From assembly GCA_002803225.1 (NCBI GenBank), contig NXFV01001323.1:44206-108205 (forward strand): 64,000 bases of DNA, in the 5' to 3' direction. Positions within the stretch are counted from its first letter, which is position 1, and each line of letters opens with the position of its first letter. The position numbers and the translations under genes are program-made. The notes beneath the pieces were generated by a model. The model ran no database searches and had not been told where the DNA came from. It worked only from the letters and a program-made list of their open reading frames with translations. The stretch is from Gamarada debralockiae. Its lineage: Eukaryota; Ascomycota; Leotiomycetes; Helotiales; Hyphodiscaceae. Shown piece after piece: positions 1-12,002 of the stretch.

Positions 1-694
1 GGCCACAACGATAATTTCTAGGCAACTAAATGTGATGGTTCTGACAGTGTTTTGGAGGAAGCAGGAAGTCTTCCTCGGGTGAAGACAAGAGTCATGTGGC
101 TTACTCATCTGAGCTTAACGCATATGTGACTTTCCCTAGACCTCGTTGAAAGTGAGCCGCAATTTCCACAGCCACACAGCATCCCCACAAAATACTGCCA
201 CATTGGCATTTTTATAACGTCCAAGAAACTCTTCGTCGCAATGCTGCTTTTACTTAATTGGTGGAGTTTATTCGTATTCTCTCTCCTTCGCGTAACCTTA
301 GAGTTCTGATCACTTCGGTCGTGTTTCGGTCAGTATCCGAGCGCACAACAGCCTGCTAGACCGTTTCATACAATCGCTTCGGTTTCAACATCATCTCATC
401 TAGAATGATTTCTTAAGCGGTCATTGTATGTTGATCTTAATACTCATCTGATGTAGTTTCAGGGGTTTCGAATAAATCAATGCTGGGAAAGTCAATTTTA
501 TGAAAAATTACAAAACTCGCGATCCGTCCTTATTTTTGTCTCGACTCGTCATCATTTCGCTCTTTATCAAATTCTGATCTGTTCTTTTCTGGCTACTGGT
601 TGGCTGTCCGTTGATAATCTTCCTCTTCAGTCCTTCCCTGTCGTTACTCCATCGAAAGTTAGACCCTTTTTACACCGATCATAAACTAGTCAAA
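1..694. other. Intergenic, upstream of secreted protein gene
   Basis: No convincing coding frame, RNA gene or repeat seen. The last 100 bases are pyrimidine-rich and probably form the promoter and leader of the secreted-protein gene downstream. Confidence 0.5.
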
Positions 695-1379
695 ATGAGA
701 GGCATCACATACTTCGTTGCTACTTGTGCAATTGCATCAGGCGTCATGGCATTTCCACAGAAGCATCATCACGGAGCGAGTACTGCTGCTAGCGAAACCG
801 TTGCCAGTACTGGAGCAGGTGCTGTTGCGGCTACATCTGCGGTTCCAGTAGCCTCTACGGCCGTTTCACCAGCTGCCACGGCTGTAGCAGCTGCCTCTGG
901 CGCTGTCACAAGAGGACCTCAAACGGAGGTACTCTTCGAAGTTGGTGGCGTCCCTGGAAATGAATGCCTCACCTTCCGCAACAACGGTAAGGACCCCGTC
1001 TCCACTCTAAGCTGGTTTCTTACAGATTTTATTAGGCGAAATAGTGGATGCAGCATGTGTCGACACATCCGCTGACCGCCAAATAACGCCCTCTACAATC
1101 GGCACACAATCTGTCCTGCTCGTCCAGCGGTCCTTCGATGCTAGCTTTCGCCCCGATCTGGTTGGCGTAGATGCCTGCGTTGGCTTCAATGGGACGGACT
1201 TCAAGGCTGAGCCATGCGGTGCAGCGGGTATCACGCCAGTCTCGTTCGTCGGTGGAGAATTACAGGCTGGGACGGCATGTGCGAGTGGCCATGATGGGGC
1301 AGCGCAGTTGACCGTTGATACTACTGGCAAGACTTGTGCGCAGTATACGGTTACTGACGTTGCGGCAGCTGCTCCTTAA
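695..1379 (+). CDS. Small secreted protein of unknown function
   Basis: Two exons, 695-986 and 1036-1379, with a 49-base intron ending in ATTAG; joined they give 211 residues. I chose the ATG at 695 because it opens directly into a signal peptide (MRGITYFVATCAIASGVMA). An upstream in-frame ATG at 611 would add 28 residues ahead of it. The mature protein begins with a low-complexity Ala/Thr/Ser/Val stretch up to about residue 75, a likely O-glycosylated or wall-spanning region. A compact cysteine-containing domain follows, with cysteines spread over roughly residues 90-205. The acceptor at 1035 keeps a continuous frame across the junction (NNGEIVDAAC), while the earlier AG at 1025 does not. 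No GPI signal is evident. I do not recognise the family; candidate roles are a cell-wall protein or secreted effector-like protein, and neither is proven. Confidence 0.75.
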
Positions 1380-3057
1380 CTTCTCGACGCGGCAATTTAT
1401 AGTATCTAGACAATGTACATTAGCTTAGGCAGCAACTTCCCGGGAATTCAATAGCAAATAGTCCCAACTGCTAAGAGTAAGAATACAGACATCGCTAGTA
1501 GCCAACCTCGCCTCTACTCTTCAAATAACAATCTCTACTTCAGATCCTCCTAGTTTTTTGGAGACTATAACTTTCTTTGTAAAGAAATCTGATCAGGATA
1601 CAGCCCTGTTTCTTAATAACCTCTTTCAAACATCCAACCTGCTCAAACCCGCATTCTATGAACATATGGCGATATGCAACTAGGGACGGTTGATCTTCCG
1701 TAAAATGGCAAGTTCATCACGCAACTCTTATATCGGTCGCGCTGTTCTCCGGGCCTTGAGCACGCTTCTTCGACAACAGCTTTTTGACCAAACAGGAAAG
1801 AAGAAAGAGAAATCATTCCAGTGGGGGTTTAGAACTTCTCAAAGGCATTCTCTGAGAACTACATTACTTCGAGAATCACTTACTCAGTGCAGCATTAATA
1901 GCCCTCCACAAGTCGGCCCCTAGCTCGCTCTCGCTGACGGTATTAAGTAACAGGCTTGTAGTTCTATTATAGCAACCTCTCTGGGAACCGACTGACCCGC
2001 TAGCGACGAAGGCGTGTAGTTCTATAAAACCTAGAACCTCAGATTTAGACGAGGAGCTTGCTTTCTCGACCGTGTGTGAGATGAGCTGGTGGATAAGAGA
2101 TGAAACAGCCGATTATTTGGTGGAGTTGTAGTGGAGACCGTTAACTAGTTGGATCAAGTCTGGTATTGGTGGACTAGCTATCGCCATCTTTTATTTCAAG
2201 CAGAGGAACTACAAAGTAACTGGTAATATAAAGGAACCGTGGATGCTGGGAGTTAGTGTTGCTCTTTACTAATTTGGAAAAATCATGCAATAGTCGATTG
2301 TCCACTTCCTTGCGTCCTCGTTGACGGGCACTATACAGGGAGCATCACTGGGTGATGCTTGCCGATGTGGAAAGAGGGTATAGGTGCGGAAGTTGAGGCG
2401 AGTGGCTGCTTTTCCGCGGGCGGCAGTAAGGAGGGGTCGTCCATGATAAGTAGCTAGTTCTTTAGGGTAGAGCAACGCTGAGTGGCGAGTTGGCGGGGAG
2501 GAAGGAGGCTCAATTTAAAGTTTGGTGGTTCATATGCACGATGATGTCGCTTCTTAAGAACTACCACTTCGTCACTGAACTTATACTTTAACTGTCAAGG
2601 ATCTTCAGTCCTAACCAATTTATTCTCACAACCTACTTTGCTCTAGCCTAGGCAGCAGTTCCGTTCAGCCTCACCGCGGTTCGAGCCTCAGTGCACTGTA
2701 CGTAGAATTGACACAGCTTATTATAAAGGCGCAGGTAAATCTCATAACTAGAAGCCTCTCTCAAATTTGACATGCTATCCCACTGAAGCAGTAGCCATGC
2801 ATTCTGACCTGTATCTAATTTAAATAATTAACCAAAACACTTCTACCACTGTCACGGAGAACTTTCTCGCATCCAAACAAACCATTTTCATTGATCTCTA
2901 GTATGCCTGGCAGTTGAAGCCATCGTTCCATATCTATTGTAACGCCCGTTAAATGAGCAAAAGTACCACCAACTCCGCGCTTGCCTTCTGTATGTGTTGA
3001 ATCATCTCTCCATCCTTCTATGTTACGTGTCTCGTATATGTACACACAGTCGTACAA
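1380..3057. other. Intergenic, about 1.7 kb
   Basis: Only short open frames (longest about 80 codons) without codon structure or recognisable motifs. It should hold the 3' ends of the secreted-protein gene and of gcvP, which converge here. No RNA gene or repeat seen. Confidence 0.5.
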
Positions 3058-6000
3058 TTATGTAGGTGTTGGAGCTGAGGCTCCAGTAATTCCGCTTTGA
3101 CCTTCAGCTTCGTCGACGGGATCGACGGGGCCGCAGGTGCAGAAGAGGTTCATGTCTCCGTAGGCTAGAAAGGTAATTAGTATGCGATATGAAGGGAAGT
3201 AGGGAAGGTGTAAGGAATGGGATACACACCATCATCCAATCTCGTAACACTCGGCCAGAACTTCTTCTCCTTCAACCAGGCCAACGGATACGCAGCCTTC
3301 TCTCTCGAATAACTTCTATCCCACTCACCCACCAACAAATCCTTCATCGAATGCGGCGCCATCTTCAAGACGTTGTCGTCTCTAGGCTCCTTCCCGTCCT
3401 CAACAGCCTTAATCTCCTTCCGAATCTCAATCAAAGCATCGATAAATCGATCCAGCTCCTCCTTACTCTCCGACTCCGTGGGTTCAATCATCAGAGTATT
3501 GGCGACCGGCCAAGACATGGTTGGGGCATGGAACCCGTAGTCTTGGAGACGCTTCGCAACGTCAATGGCTTCGATGCCGGCGGTCTCTTTGAATCCACGC
3601 ACGTCGAGGATGAATTCGTGTGCACAGCGGGATGCGGAGTTGGTGTAGAGGATGGGGTAGTGGGGACGCAGACGCGACATGATGTAGTTAGCGTTCAGAA
3701 GAGTTATTTTTGTGGCGTGAGTAAGACCGCGGCCGCCCATCATCTTGATGTAAGCCCAAGAAATGGGAAGGATACTTGCGCTTCCCCAGGGAGCACCGCT
3801 GACGGGTGCAATGCCCTTCTCGCCACCGGTCGCGATCAAGGGATGACCAGGGAGGAAAGGAGCGAGGTGAGACTTGACACCGATAGGACCCACACCTGGT
3901 CCACCGCCACCATGAGGGATGCAGAAGGTCTTATGGAGGTTAAGATGGCATACATCAGCACCAATCTCGCCAGGCGAGCACAGTCCGATTTGAGCATTCA
4001 TGTTAGCGCCATCCATGTAAACTTGTCCACCATGTTGATGGACGACATCACAAACGGCCTTGATCTCAGGCTCAAAGACACCGAAAGTGCTGGGGTAGGT
4101 GATCATGATCGCGCCAAGCTCCTCGCTGTATTTCTCACACTTTTGCTTCAGATCCGCCATGTCGAGATTGCCAGTCTTGGTGTCGCACTTAACAGTAACG
4201 ACACGCATACCGGCCATCGCAGCAGAAGCTGGATTGGTTCCATGAGCAGACACCGGAATTAAGCAGATGTCGCGCTTTTTGCCTGGCTGTTGCTCCTGGT
4301 ACTTTCGAATGACGCGAAGACCCGTAAATTCGCCTTGAGCTCCCGAGTTCGGTTGCAGAGAAACTGCGTCGAATCCGGTAATCTTAGCCAGATCCGCCTC
4401 CAACTCATCGATCATAACCTTGTAGCCAGTTGCTTGGTCCACAGGTGCGAATGGATGAATGGACGAAAACTCTGGCCATGTGACTGGAGCCATTTCAGTG
4501 GTAGCGTTGAGCTTCATAGTACAAGATCCCAGGGGAATCATGGAATGGGTGAGAGAGAGATCCTTCGATTGAAGGTGGTGAATATAACGGAGGAGTTCAG
4601 TCTCCGAGTGATGGGAATTGAAGACCGGGTGAGTGAGGTACTCGGAGGTTCTCTTGAATGGCGTTGGAACGGGGATTGTACCATCGGTATGAAGGGATTG
4701 AATAATGTCATTAAGTTCGATATCTTTCTTGGACCCAGAGAAGTCCTTGAATATTGAGAGAATTTCTTCAAGGTCTTTCGCGTCAACAGTCTCATCGATT
4801 GTTATTCCAAGTCTGCTCTCGTCGAATCGTCTCAAATTGATCTTGTAGGTCTTCATTGCGTGGGCGAGAATCTCGTCAGATTTTCCTTGTCCAACGTTGA
4901 CCACAACGGTATCGAAGAGAACTCTGCCATCCGCGCCCTTACCTCGAGTCCCAGTTTCGAATCCGAGGGTCTTGAGACCTTGCTCGAGAATTCTGGCGCC
5001 GCGAATAGCTCGTTCTGCAATATTCTTGAGTCCTTGTGGGCCGTGGTAAATCGCATAGAAAGCACTCATATTCGCCAAAAGAGCTTGAGCTGTGCAGACA
5101 TTGCTGGTAGCCTTCTCGCGTCGAATGTGTTGTTCTCTGGTCTGCAATGCCAATCTCATCGCTCTGTCTCCCAATCTGTCCTTCGAAACTCCGATCAAAC
5201 GTCCTGGAATTTTGCGCTTGTATTTGTCGCTAACAGCGAAGAAAGCAGCATGAGGTCCTCCATATCCAAATGGTACTCCAAATCGTTGAGCATTTCCAAA
5301 AGCAATATCGGCACCAAATTCGCCAGGTGGTGTGAGAACAGTCAAAGCCAAGAGATCCGTAGCCACGCTGAAAGTTGCACCTTGCTCATGGATAATGTCC
5401 GCCAGGCCTTTGAAATCCTCGATTCCTCCCTCTGTATCAGGATATTGAACCAGGACTCCAATCAAATCCTTGTTAAGGTCTTTGACGCGCTTTCCTCCAT
5501 CCGCCATGACATCTCCAACTTCAATCTTGATATTGAATCCATCTGCTCGACTTTGGAGAACCGCTTGGGTTTGTGGGTGGACGAGGTGACTGACGAAGAA
5601 CGTCTTGTTCTTGCTCTTCTGTCTAGAAGCAGGGAGAACATTCATAGACAAAGTCATAGCTTCAGCAGCAGCCGTAGATTCATCAAGCAGCGAAGCATTG
5701 GAAATTGGCAAAGACGTTAAGTCACTGACTAAAGTCTGGAAGTTTAACAGCGATTCCAATCGCCCTTGGCTGATCTCCGGTTGGTATGGGGTATAACTGG
5801 TGTACCATCCTGGTCCTTCCAATACATTTCTTTTAATGACCTCTGGCACACGTGTCCCAGCATATCCACACCCAATATAACTTCGCATAATGGTGTTCTT
5901 CGAGGCAATGGTCTTGAGTCTGGCCAACAATTGTGATTCTGTGTATCCCTCCCCTCCAGGTCTGGCTTCGATCTCGAGATCCTTGGATGATAGGATGTCG

Positions 6001-6353
6001 CTCGGCAGAACTTGCTCGACGAATTCGTCCAGACTCTTGACAGGAGGATCCAATGCCTTGAGCATTTGCTCTGTGGAATCTGCTGAGAGGCCAACGTGGC
6101 GACGTGCGAAGGTATCGAGAGGGAGGTATGTGCCCCGTGAGTCTGCGGTGGTAGGTGAACTGTCCAATTCATCTTTGGCAGAGCTATAGTAGAATGTTCT
6201 TCGTGAAATTGCCTGGAAACCCAAACCCGAGCGCGTACATTGGCGGCAGGTCCATGGTCGCGTGAGATGGGAAGCTCCGTTTGTTGCAGAAGGTCTCGAT
6301 TGACTAGCTAGTCTTCCTAATTGTGCGCGAAGCACAAGGCTTGAAGTCGCCAT
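3058..6353 (-). CDS. GCV2: Glycine dehydrogenase (decarboxylating), P protein, mitochondrial
   Basis: P protein of the glycine cleavage system. It decarboxylates glycine with pyridoxal phosphate and passes the aminomethyl group to lipoylated H protein in the mitochondrial matrix. Two exons on the minus strand, 6353-3230 and 3164-3058, give 1076 residues, the normal length. The N-terminus is rich in Arg/Ser and lacks acidic residues, as expected of a transit peptide. Both homologous halves of the protein are present. The PLP lysine lies in LHKTFCIPHGGGGPG at about residue 808, preceding the glycine-rich loop. The 65-base intron (donor GTGTGT) is needed: reading through it replaces the conserved C-terminus (AYGDMNLFCTCGPVDPVDEA) with an unrelated 15-residue tail. 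Divergent from tom5. The large antisense frames over it are shadows. Confidence 0.97.
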
Positions 6354-6832
6354 TGTGTTGGGTAGAAAGAGCTTGAAGCTCGAAGCTCGAAGCTCGAGGT
6401 AAAAGTCGGTGAGGCGAGAGTATAAAGGAGTCAGGAGAGCTTGGATAGAGGGGTCGGGAGGTTTAGGAATAAACGTAAACTCATTTGCCCCTCATCCTTG
6501 GCCGGGTAAGATAGATGTGAATATGGACGTATTTTGTCAATCCAGAGCTCAATTCGTATGTAGAGTCTGGGCTTAATATTGTCTCAAAATTTCCAATTGT
6601 ACTCGTCTTTGTTGATTGCGAAATGGGCTTATCAAAAAAGTTCGATGATTGCTCTCTCGTTGATTTCAAGAAAAATACGCGCTAACGGACCGAAAATAGC
6701 CGGTAGCGTGACAGGGGTCGGTTATCATCGCTCTATTAAAATTTCCAGTATGGGTGTCACAAGCAAACCAAACCACATCCTGCACTCGAATCCGATCTCA
6801 ACTTCTCCCTCTCACAACTTCACGTCGCAAAC
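6354..6832. promoter_or_regulatory. Shared divergent promoter of gcvP and tom5
   Basis: The 479 bases separating two start codons that point away from each other must hold both promoters. The gcvP side carries three exact tandem copies of the 7-base unit GAAGCTC at 6375-6395, just upstream of the start codon. No clear TATA box was identified. Confidence 0.6.
6375..6395. repeat. Short tandem repeat, 3 x GAAGCTC
   Basis: Three perfect head-to-tail copies of a 7-base unit within the gcvP leader or promoter, with a partial copy just upstream. Confidence 0.8.
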
Positions 6833-7101
6833 ATGTTCGGAGGACGTAAGTTACTTACTTGTATTGAACTCTGCGGGAACGCCATTTTAATGAAGTCACA
6901 GCACCACCAACTCTCACCGCCGCCGAGCTCAAGGCGCAAGAGCAGGAAGCTACCTTGACTGTTCAGAAGCTCATAGTTGGAGCTGTTCTATTGTACTTGT
7001 GTACGTTCCAGAGCTACTCTTCATCGGAAATATCATGGGGTATGCTAACAGGATTGTCGATAGCCCCGTTTGCGATCGATGCCGTGAAGAAGCTTGTTTA
7101 A
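6833..7101 (+). CDS. tom5: Mitochondrial import receptor subunit Tom5
   Basis: A 49-residue protein spread over three small exons: 6833-6845, 6902-7000 and 7064-7101 (introns 56 and 63 bases). Each exon is too short to stand out as a single open frame. The product begins MFGGPPPTLTAAELKAQEQE, continues with a hydrophobic segment (LIVGAVLLYLSPFAIDAV) and ends in KKLV. That is the layout of Tom5: a short acidic cytosolic N-terminus, one C-terminal membrane anchor and a basic tail. Tom5 is a small subunit of the TOM translocase that helps hand preproteins to Tom40 in the outer mitochondrial membrane. Exons sum to 150 bases. All junctions are GT-AG. It diverges from gcvP. Confidence 0.88.
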
Positions 7102-8245
7102 GGAGTCAGAAGATACCCGCACCGAACATACGACACTGCTAGAGGACATAGAGCCGACGTGTATATTACGATGGGCATACGGGGATAATGGACTGGACGA
7201 CGTGTATACAAGAATTCTTGGAGTTGGGGTAGATGAACGGAGGGCTGTACGATACACCATAGATCCGGAGAAAGAGAATGGACATACCCACCTCAGAAAC
7301 TCGAACTCATCCTCCTGACATTTCGTTGGTTGTTTCACGGCTTTCAATCACTCATCAGATTTTAGCAACTGCCATGGGGACGACTGCCCACCGATCCTAT
7401 CCTTCAAACCTGCAATCGCTCAAAAGGTCTGGTGCATCGAAACCTCGGATTCCAATAATCCAGCAAAGGGTTGAATGTCGTTAATTGGTTGACCTTTTGA
7501 CCCTCTGTTAACTTAATCCTGCAAGAGACCGAAGTGCTATAAGAACTTCATTTACACAGCTGCAGATCTGAGCTTCAAGTCAGCGCCGCGCATTCCCCGT
7601 TTGTCAAGACTGGAGACTCGAAGCTCAAACAGAAAGACTTTGATTGAAATTACCACAGCTACCTCGGCATCAGAAAGTTTGGTGATCTGAAGATGGCTGG
7701 CCAGTGCTTCCATATCCAGATATTGAAAGGGCCTGGGACACTTACGATTGACAGAGCAATTATTCCGCGAAGCTATGTTGCGTTTGCCACTCTCTCTTGG
7801 CTGTTTCTAATTTCATCCTCATTCCATTTGTCGTTGTCGTCTATATTCTCCTTGTCATTGCAACTTCGTTGATCATGCATGAAATACGACGCGTTGCTGT
7901 AAGCTTCGCAAGGCTCAAACGACCCGCAGCATGCTACATACAATGATATCAGACACAGCCTTTGTGTCGAATTGCTCAAAGTACTACTTCTAATTTCTGC
8001 GAATTTATTTAATTTGGATATGATATCAATCATTCATTTTTGGGTTCAGCAATTCGCAGTTTCCAAAGAGCTCACCAGATCCGGAGAACCCTAACGCTCA
8101 TTACAACTCAACAATTGAACTCATGGACTCAAAGTTAACTATCAGATGTCTAAAATATGTTTTAATCACTCCAAAGCGATTGATATCCTGTATTTCAATT
8201 CATGCGGCACTTCTGTTGATTTTCCTTTGCTTAAATTTTAAATTA
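7102..8245. other. Intergenic between tom5 and MITE-like element
   Basis: No supported gene. Base composition becomes AT-rich towards 8000-8245. Short open frames at 7773-8033 and elsewhere lack any motif. Confidence 0.45.
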
Positions 8246-8513
8246 CCGTATTAATTGGTTTCTAAAGACCCTGTCTCGCTATAATACCCCCGTTTATAAG
8301 AGCTGATTTTGCCAAGTCAAGTGTAGGCAAAATTTATAAGGCCCCAAGAAAAGGGGTAGAATATATAGTAAGTGTCCCTCCTTTATTACTAATTTCAACT
8401 AAAAATCGAACTTAAAAGTGCAACTTACAAAGTCCTAATTCTATTATAAGACCAGTCAACAAAGTGGTAGCATTTGATGTCCAAGACATGGTCTTATAAA
8501 CCAATTAATACCG
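8246..8513. mobile_element. MITE-like element, 268 bases, TA target duplication
   Basis: Terminal inverted repeats of about 33 bases. The first 16 bases of the left end (8246-8261, beginning CCGTATTAATTGGTTT) match the reverse complement of the right end (8498-8513) with one mismatch. Similarity continues inward with small gaps to a shared TGTCT. The element is flanked on both sides by TA (8244-8245 and 8514-8515), the duplication typical of Tc1/mariner-class elements. The inside is AT-rich with no coding capacity, so it is non-autonomous and would need a transposase from elsewhere. Confidence 0.72.
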
Positions 8514-8976
8514 TACATCTAGAACGGTCTCCGGACGTCTCGAGCCGCTGTATGGCAACTGTGCCCATTCCGAATCCGTATTGTCTGCTCTGAAATAGCA
8601 GCGAGGCTTCGGAAACAATCTTAATTTGTGATTAGGCGGTCAGCATTGATGTGCTGCTGGGATTTACCCGCAGTTGAATTAAGCCTTTCGTTGTGTAACG
8701 TGGGGAACCGACAGCTGAAATAACCCCCTGTCGGACCCGCCCAGGCACGCTTCGAGTCATTTTTCAATACGCCACATTACCAGAGCACGGCCACATCTCT
8801 GTTTACGTCCATGATGGCGCCTCTCATACAACGCCGTCACGGAGCTGTGGAAATATAGGTATGAAATGAGCCGAGCTGAGTATTTCACTTTCCGTCTTAA
8901 GCTTCCCAATTTCTCATCCTGGTGACCATCATCCGCTCGTCTTTACTATTTTCCTATCGCATATCTGTCGCTCACC
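8514..8976. other. Upstream region of the WSC gene
   Basis: Probably holds the promoter of the WSC gene. A TATA-like AATATAGG lies about 125 bases before its start codon, in a pyrimidine-poor context. Nothing else recognised. Confidence 0.4.
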
Positions 8977-11622
8977 ATGCAGCTAACATCGGTCCAAAAG
9001 ACTTTCGTTTTGTCCCTTGCATTTTCCTTGGTGAGAATCTCCAGTCCAAGCTGCCACGAGCGACGCTGATCTTGGAAGTTCAACCTTTCGGAGGGTGTCA
9101 CTATTCACAATAGACAAGACCTTCCTCAACCATTGAATCCTCCTGACTTCGATGGCTGGGGTTATATGGGCTGCTGGTCGTAAGTTATTCAAACTCGGCA
9201 GTAAACAATGCTAACGATTATGAAATAGAGACAGCCAGTCCTCACGCACCCTTGCAGTTGCCGCTCATTTTGGAGAACATGTCGACGATGACAATTGCGT
9301 CTATCAGTGCATCCAGCTTGGATATATTTTTGCTGGTGTTGAATATAGCGGACAATGGTTTGCTCTAATCCTTCACCTCTTTTGAACAATTGCTGACTTC
9401 GGAATTTTTCACAGCTGTGAGTTATCAGATCAATGCTGTTCACATCGGTGCTGACACTTACCAACAGACTGCGGAGACTACGTTAATCCCATTGCCACGC
9501 AGGAGCCTGAAACCGACTGTTATATGCCTTGCACCAAGACACCCACGGAAGCATGCGGTGGTCCCAATAGGATGAACCTCTATTATCTCAAGGGTGCAAC
9601 TCCTGGAACTCCCCCTGTCACTGTTTCCACTAACCCTGGACCCGATGGCTGGGTCTCTGAGGGCTGCTATTCTGATTCTGTCGGTGCTCGTACTCTTGCC
9701 AATGAAGTGGCCACAACGGGTGGCGGTTCTGCTATGACCGTTGCGCTTTGCGTCGAGGCTTGCCAGGCTGCAGGATATTCCCTTGCCGGAGTGGAGTACG
9801 CAGATCAATGCTGTAAGTCATCTCACAGCTCTTGTCCATGCCTATATTGATATTTCCCAGACTGTGACAACACCTATGTCAACGGTGGCCCGTATCCAGA
9901 CCTGTCCCATTGCAATATGGCCTGCAGTGGCAACGCATCCGAATACTGCGGTGGACCAGGTGCTTTAAACCTCTACTCCTACCATGGGGCTACACCTGTG
10001 TCTTCGGTAATCGTTACCAGTACCCCAACACCTGTGACGAACATCCCGCTGCCGTCGGCTTGGGCTACACTCGGCTGCTATACTGACAACGTTGGCGCTC
10101 GCGGCCTATCAAATAAACTCAACATCCCTTCTCTGACCATAGAGAAATGCATCAGCGGCTGTGCCAATGCGGGTTACACAATTGCAGGCGTCGAATATGG
10201 AGATGAATGGGAAGTAATTCTCAGAGCAATCTATTTCATAGTCTATCTGAATCGTTGAATTTTAGTCAGAGATTCTACTTAGAAGATGTTGTAGTTCAAC
10301 TCTTATGCCATTCGCCTTATTCTTCTTCCACCTCTATTGAGCCTTTACTAACTCTAATATTCTTACAGCTACTGTGATGACGCCATACGGAATAACCAAG
10401 GTCAAGCACCAGACGGATCTACAGAGTGCAATATGGGCTGTAGTGGAAACGAAGGCGAGACCTGTGGCGGACCAAATAGATTGGATGTTTATGCTGCTGG
10501 TCCCGCGTGGGTCTATCTCGGCTGTTACACTGACCAGCCGTATGAACGTACTTTGACTACTGTAGGCACCTACAGCGGCTTACTGACCGTCGAGAGCTGC
10601 CTTGCCAGCTGCCAGGCTGCTGGCTTTGTGTATGCGGGCATGGAGTATCATGATGAGTGCCATTGCGGTAATGCCTTTTCGAACGGCGGTGGTCCAGCTC
10701 CAGATGGAAATGTGGGGTGCACGTGGACCTGCGATGGCAACACTACTGAGATCTGTGGCGGCAGCTCGAGGCTCTCGGTGTACGAGTATATCAATGCCGC
10801 TGGCGTTGTAGCTTCATCTCCGTCCTCGTCTTCTAGTTCTCCTTCCAGCACCACTACTTCACCGCCGTCTTCCAGCACTACGACATCGACCTCCACGCCA
10901 ACTTCCTCTTCACCAGCTCCGGCTGACCTCCCTTCAGGCTGGTCCTACAGTGGTTGTTGGGTTGACAATACTGCCGGTCGAATTCTAGCCAACAAGCAAC
11001 CCGACTCCGCAACAAACACAATTGAAGGGTGCATTGCGACCTGCGCTGGAATGAACATGTCTATCGCCGGCCTCGAGTACAGTTCTCAATGCTTCTGCGA
11101 CAATTTCATCGAGAACGGCGGCGTGCTCTCCTCGGCTGACTCAAACTGCGCCATGAAATGTTCTGGCAACTCTGCTGAAATTTGTGGTGGCCCTGGCCTG
11201 CTGAGCGTGTACTCTTCGTCACCTCCGCAAGCCGCACCGGTTGCGACGATCAAGAAGACTGGGCTGCCTGACACTTGGGCCTACAAGGGTTGTTACTCTG
11301 ATGAAATTGGGAATCGGGATACTGGCGCCAATGGCGTCGAGATCGATTCAGCCACTCTTATGACGGCTGAATACTGTCTTGGGCAGTGCTCTTCTTTAGG
11401 ATTTGATGCAGGAGGAACTGAGTATAGCAGTCAATGCTGTGAGTGAACTCCCACCCCGATACTGTATGGAAACTGATTTTCATAGTCTGTGGGAGCAGCA
11501 CCGACTTCGCGGCGGCTGATCCAACGCTTCTCAGTGATTCGCAGTGCAATATGGTCTGCACTGGTGATGACACAGAGCTTTGTGGAGGGGCTGGGGCTAT
11601 GGCATATTATACACTTCAGTGA
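8977..11622 (+). CDS. Secreted protein with six WSC domains; splice donor of one intron looks mutated
   Basis: WSC domains are cysteine-rich carbohydrate-binding modules of fungal wall-stress sensors and secreted wall proteins. Start at 8977 opens a signal peptide (MQLTSVQKTFVLSLAFSL). Proposed exons: 8977-9030, 9079-9179, 9229-9357, 9415-9416, 9468-9812, 9861-10209, 10369-11438, 11486-11622. These total 2187 bases, or 728 residues. Six modules each begin with a G-C-W/Y-x-D pattern and end in a C-G-G-P/S/A pattern. A Ser/Pro/Thr-rich linker separates modules 4 and 5 (about 10800-10925). No C-terminal membrane segment or GPI signal is visible, so it is more likely secreted than a Wsc-type sensor. 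Two oddities: a 2-base exon in module 1, and GG instead of GT at the donor in module 3 (10210-10211). Without splicing there, translation stops at 10258 after 342 residues. It may be a pseudogene. Confidence 0.8.
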
Positions 11623-12002
11623 GAATGATGATGCAGTTTCTTTTTTTAGAGGAAGACTAGAAGGCTACATGATGCTTTAACACAAATACAATCTTGGAGA
11701 GTTTTCGTCCGCCTATTGATCTGAGAGAAATTCGCTTGTCCTCTCTGTCACCAGAAAGAGGAGAGGAACCTCGCTGGGTGATCCATTCTCCACTATCCTA
11801 TCATGCGAAATAATGTAAGAATTTGGGTCGTTAATGCTTTGAGCCATTCAAGACGGAGCATGGCTGCGTTGTAACATTGAGAGAAAAACAGAGCGGAAGC
11901 AGAGAATTTTTCAGCCACTGATGCTCCAGCTCATTTTCAAAGTTAAAGCCACTAAATCCCCGTTCTATTTTTTTGATCTGTACAAAAGACCTCTTCCAAC
12001 TC
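11623..12002. other. 3' intergenic between convergent genes
   Basis: 380 bases between the stop codons of the WSC gene and the minus-strand acetyltransferase gene. It carries both terminator regions; no gene seen. Confidence 0.5.

Noticed and set aside
3189..5720. Three long plus-strand open frames (357, 155 and 286 codons) over gcvP
   Set aside because: They lie antisense to a highly conserved coding sequence and have no recognisable family; they are shadows of its codon usage.
9415..9467. Alternative 23-base exon 9415-9437 in the WSC gene
   Set aside because: It needs a 30-base intron with donor GTTCAC and adds an extra segment with an additional cysteine that no other module has; kept only as an alternative.
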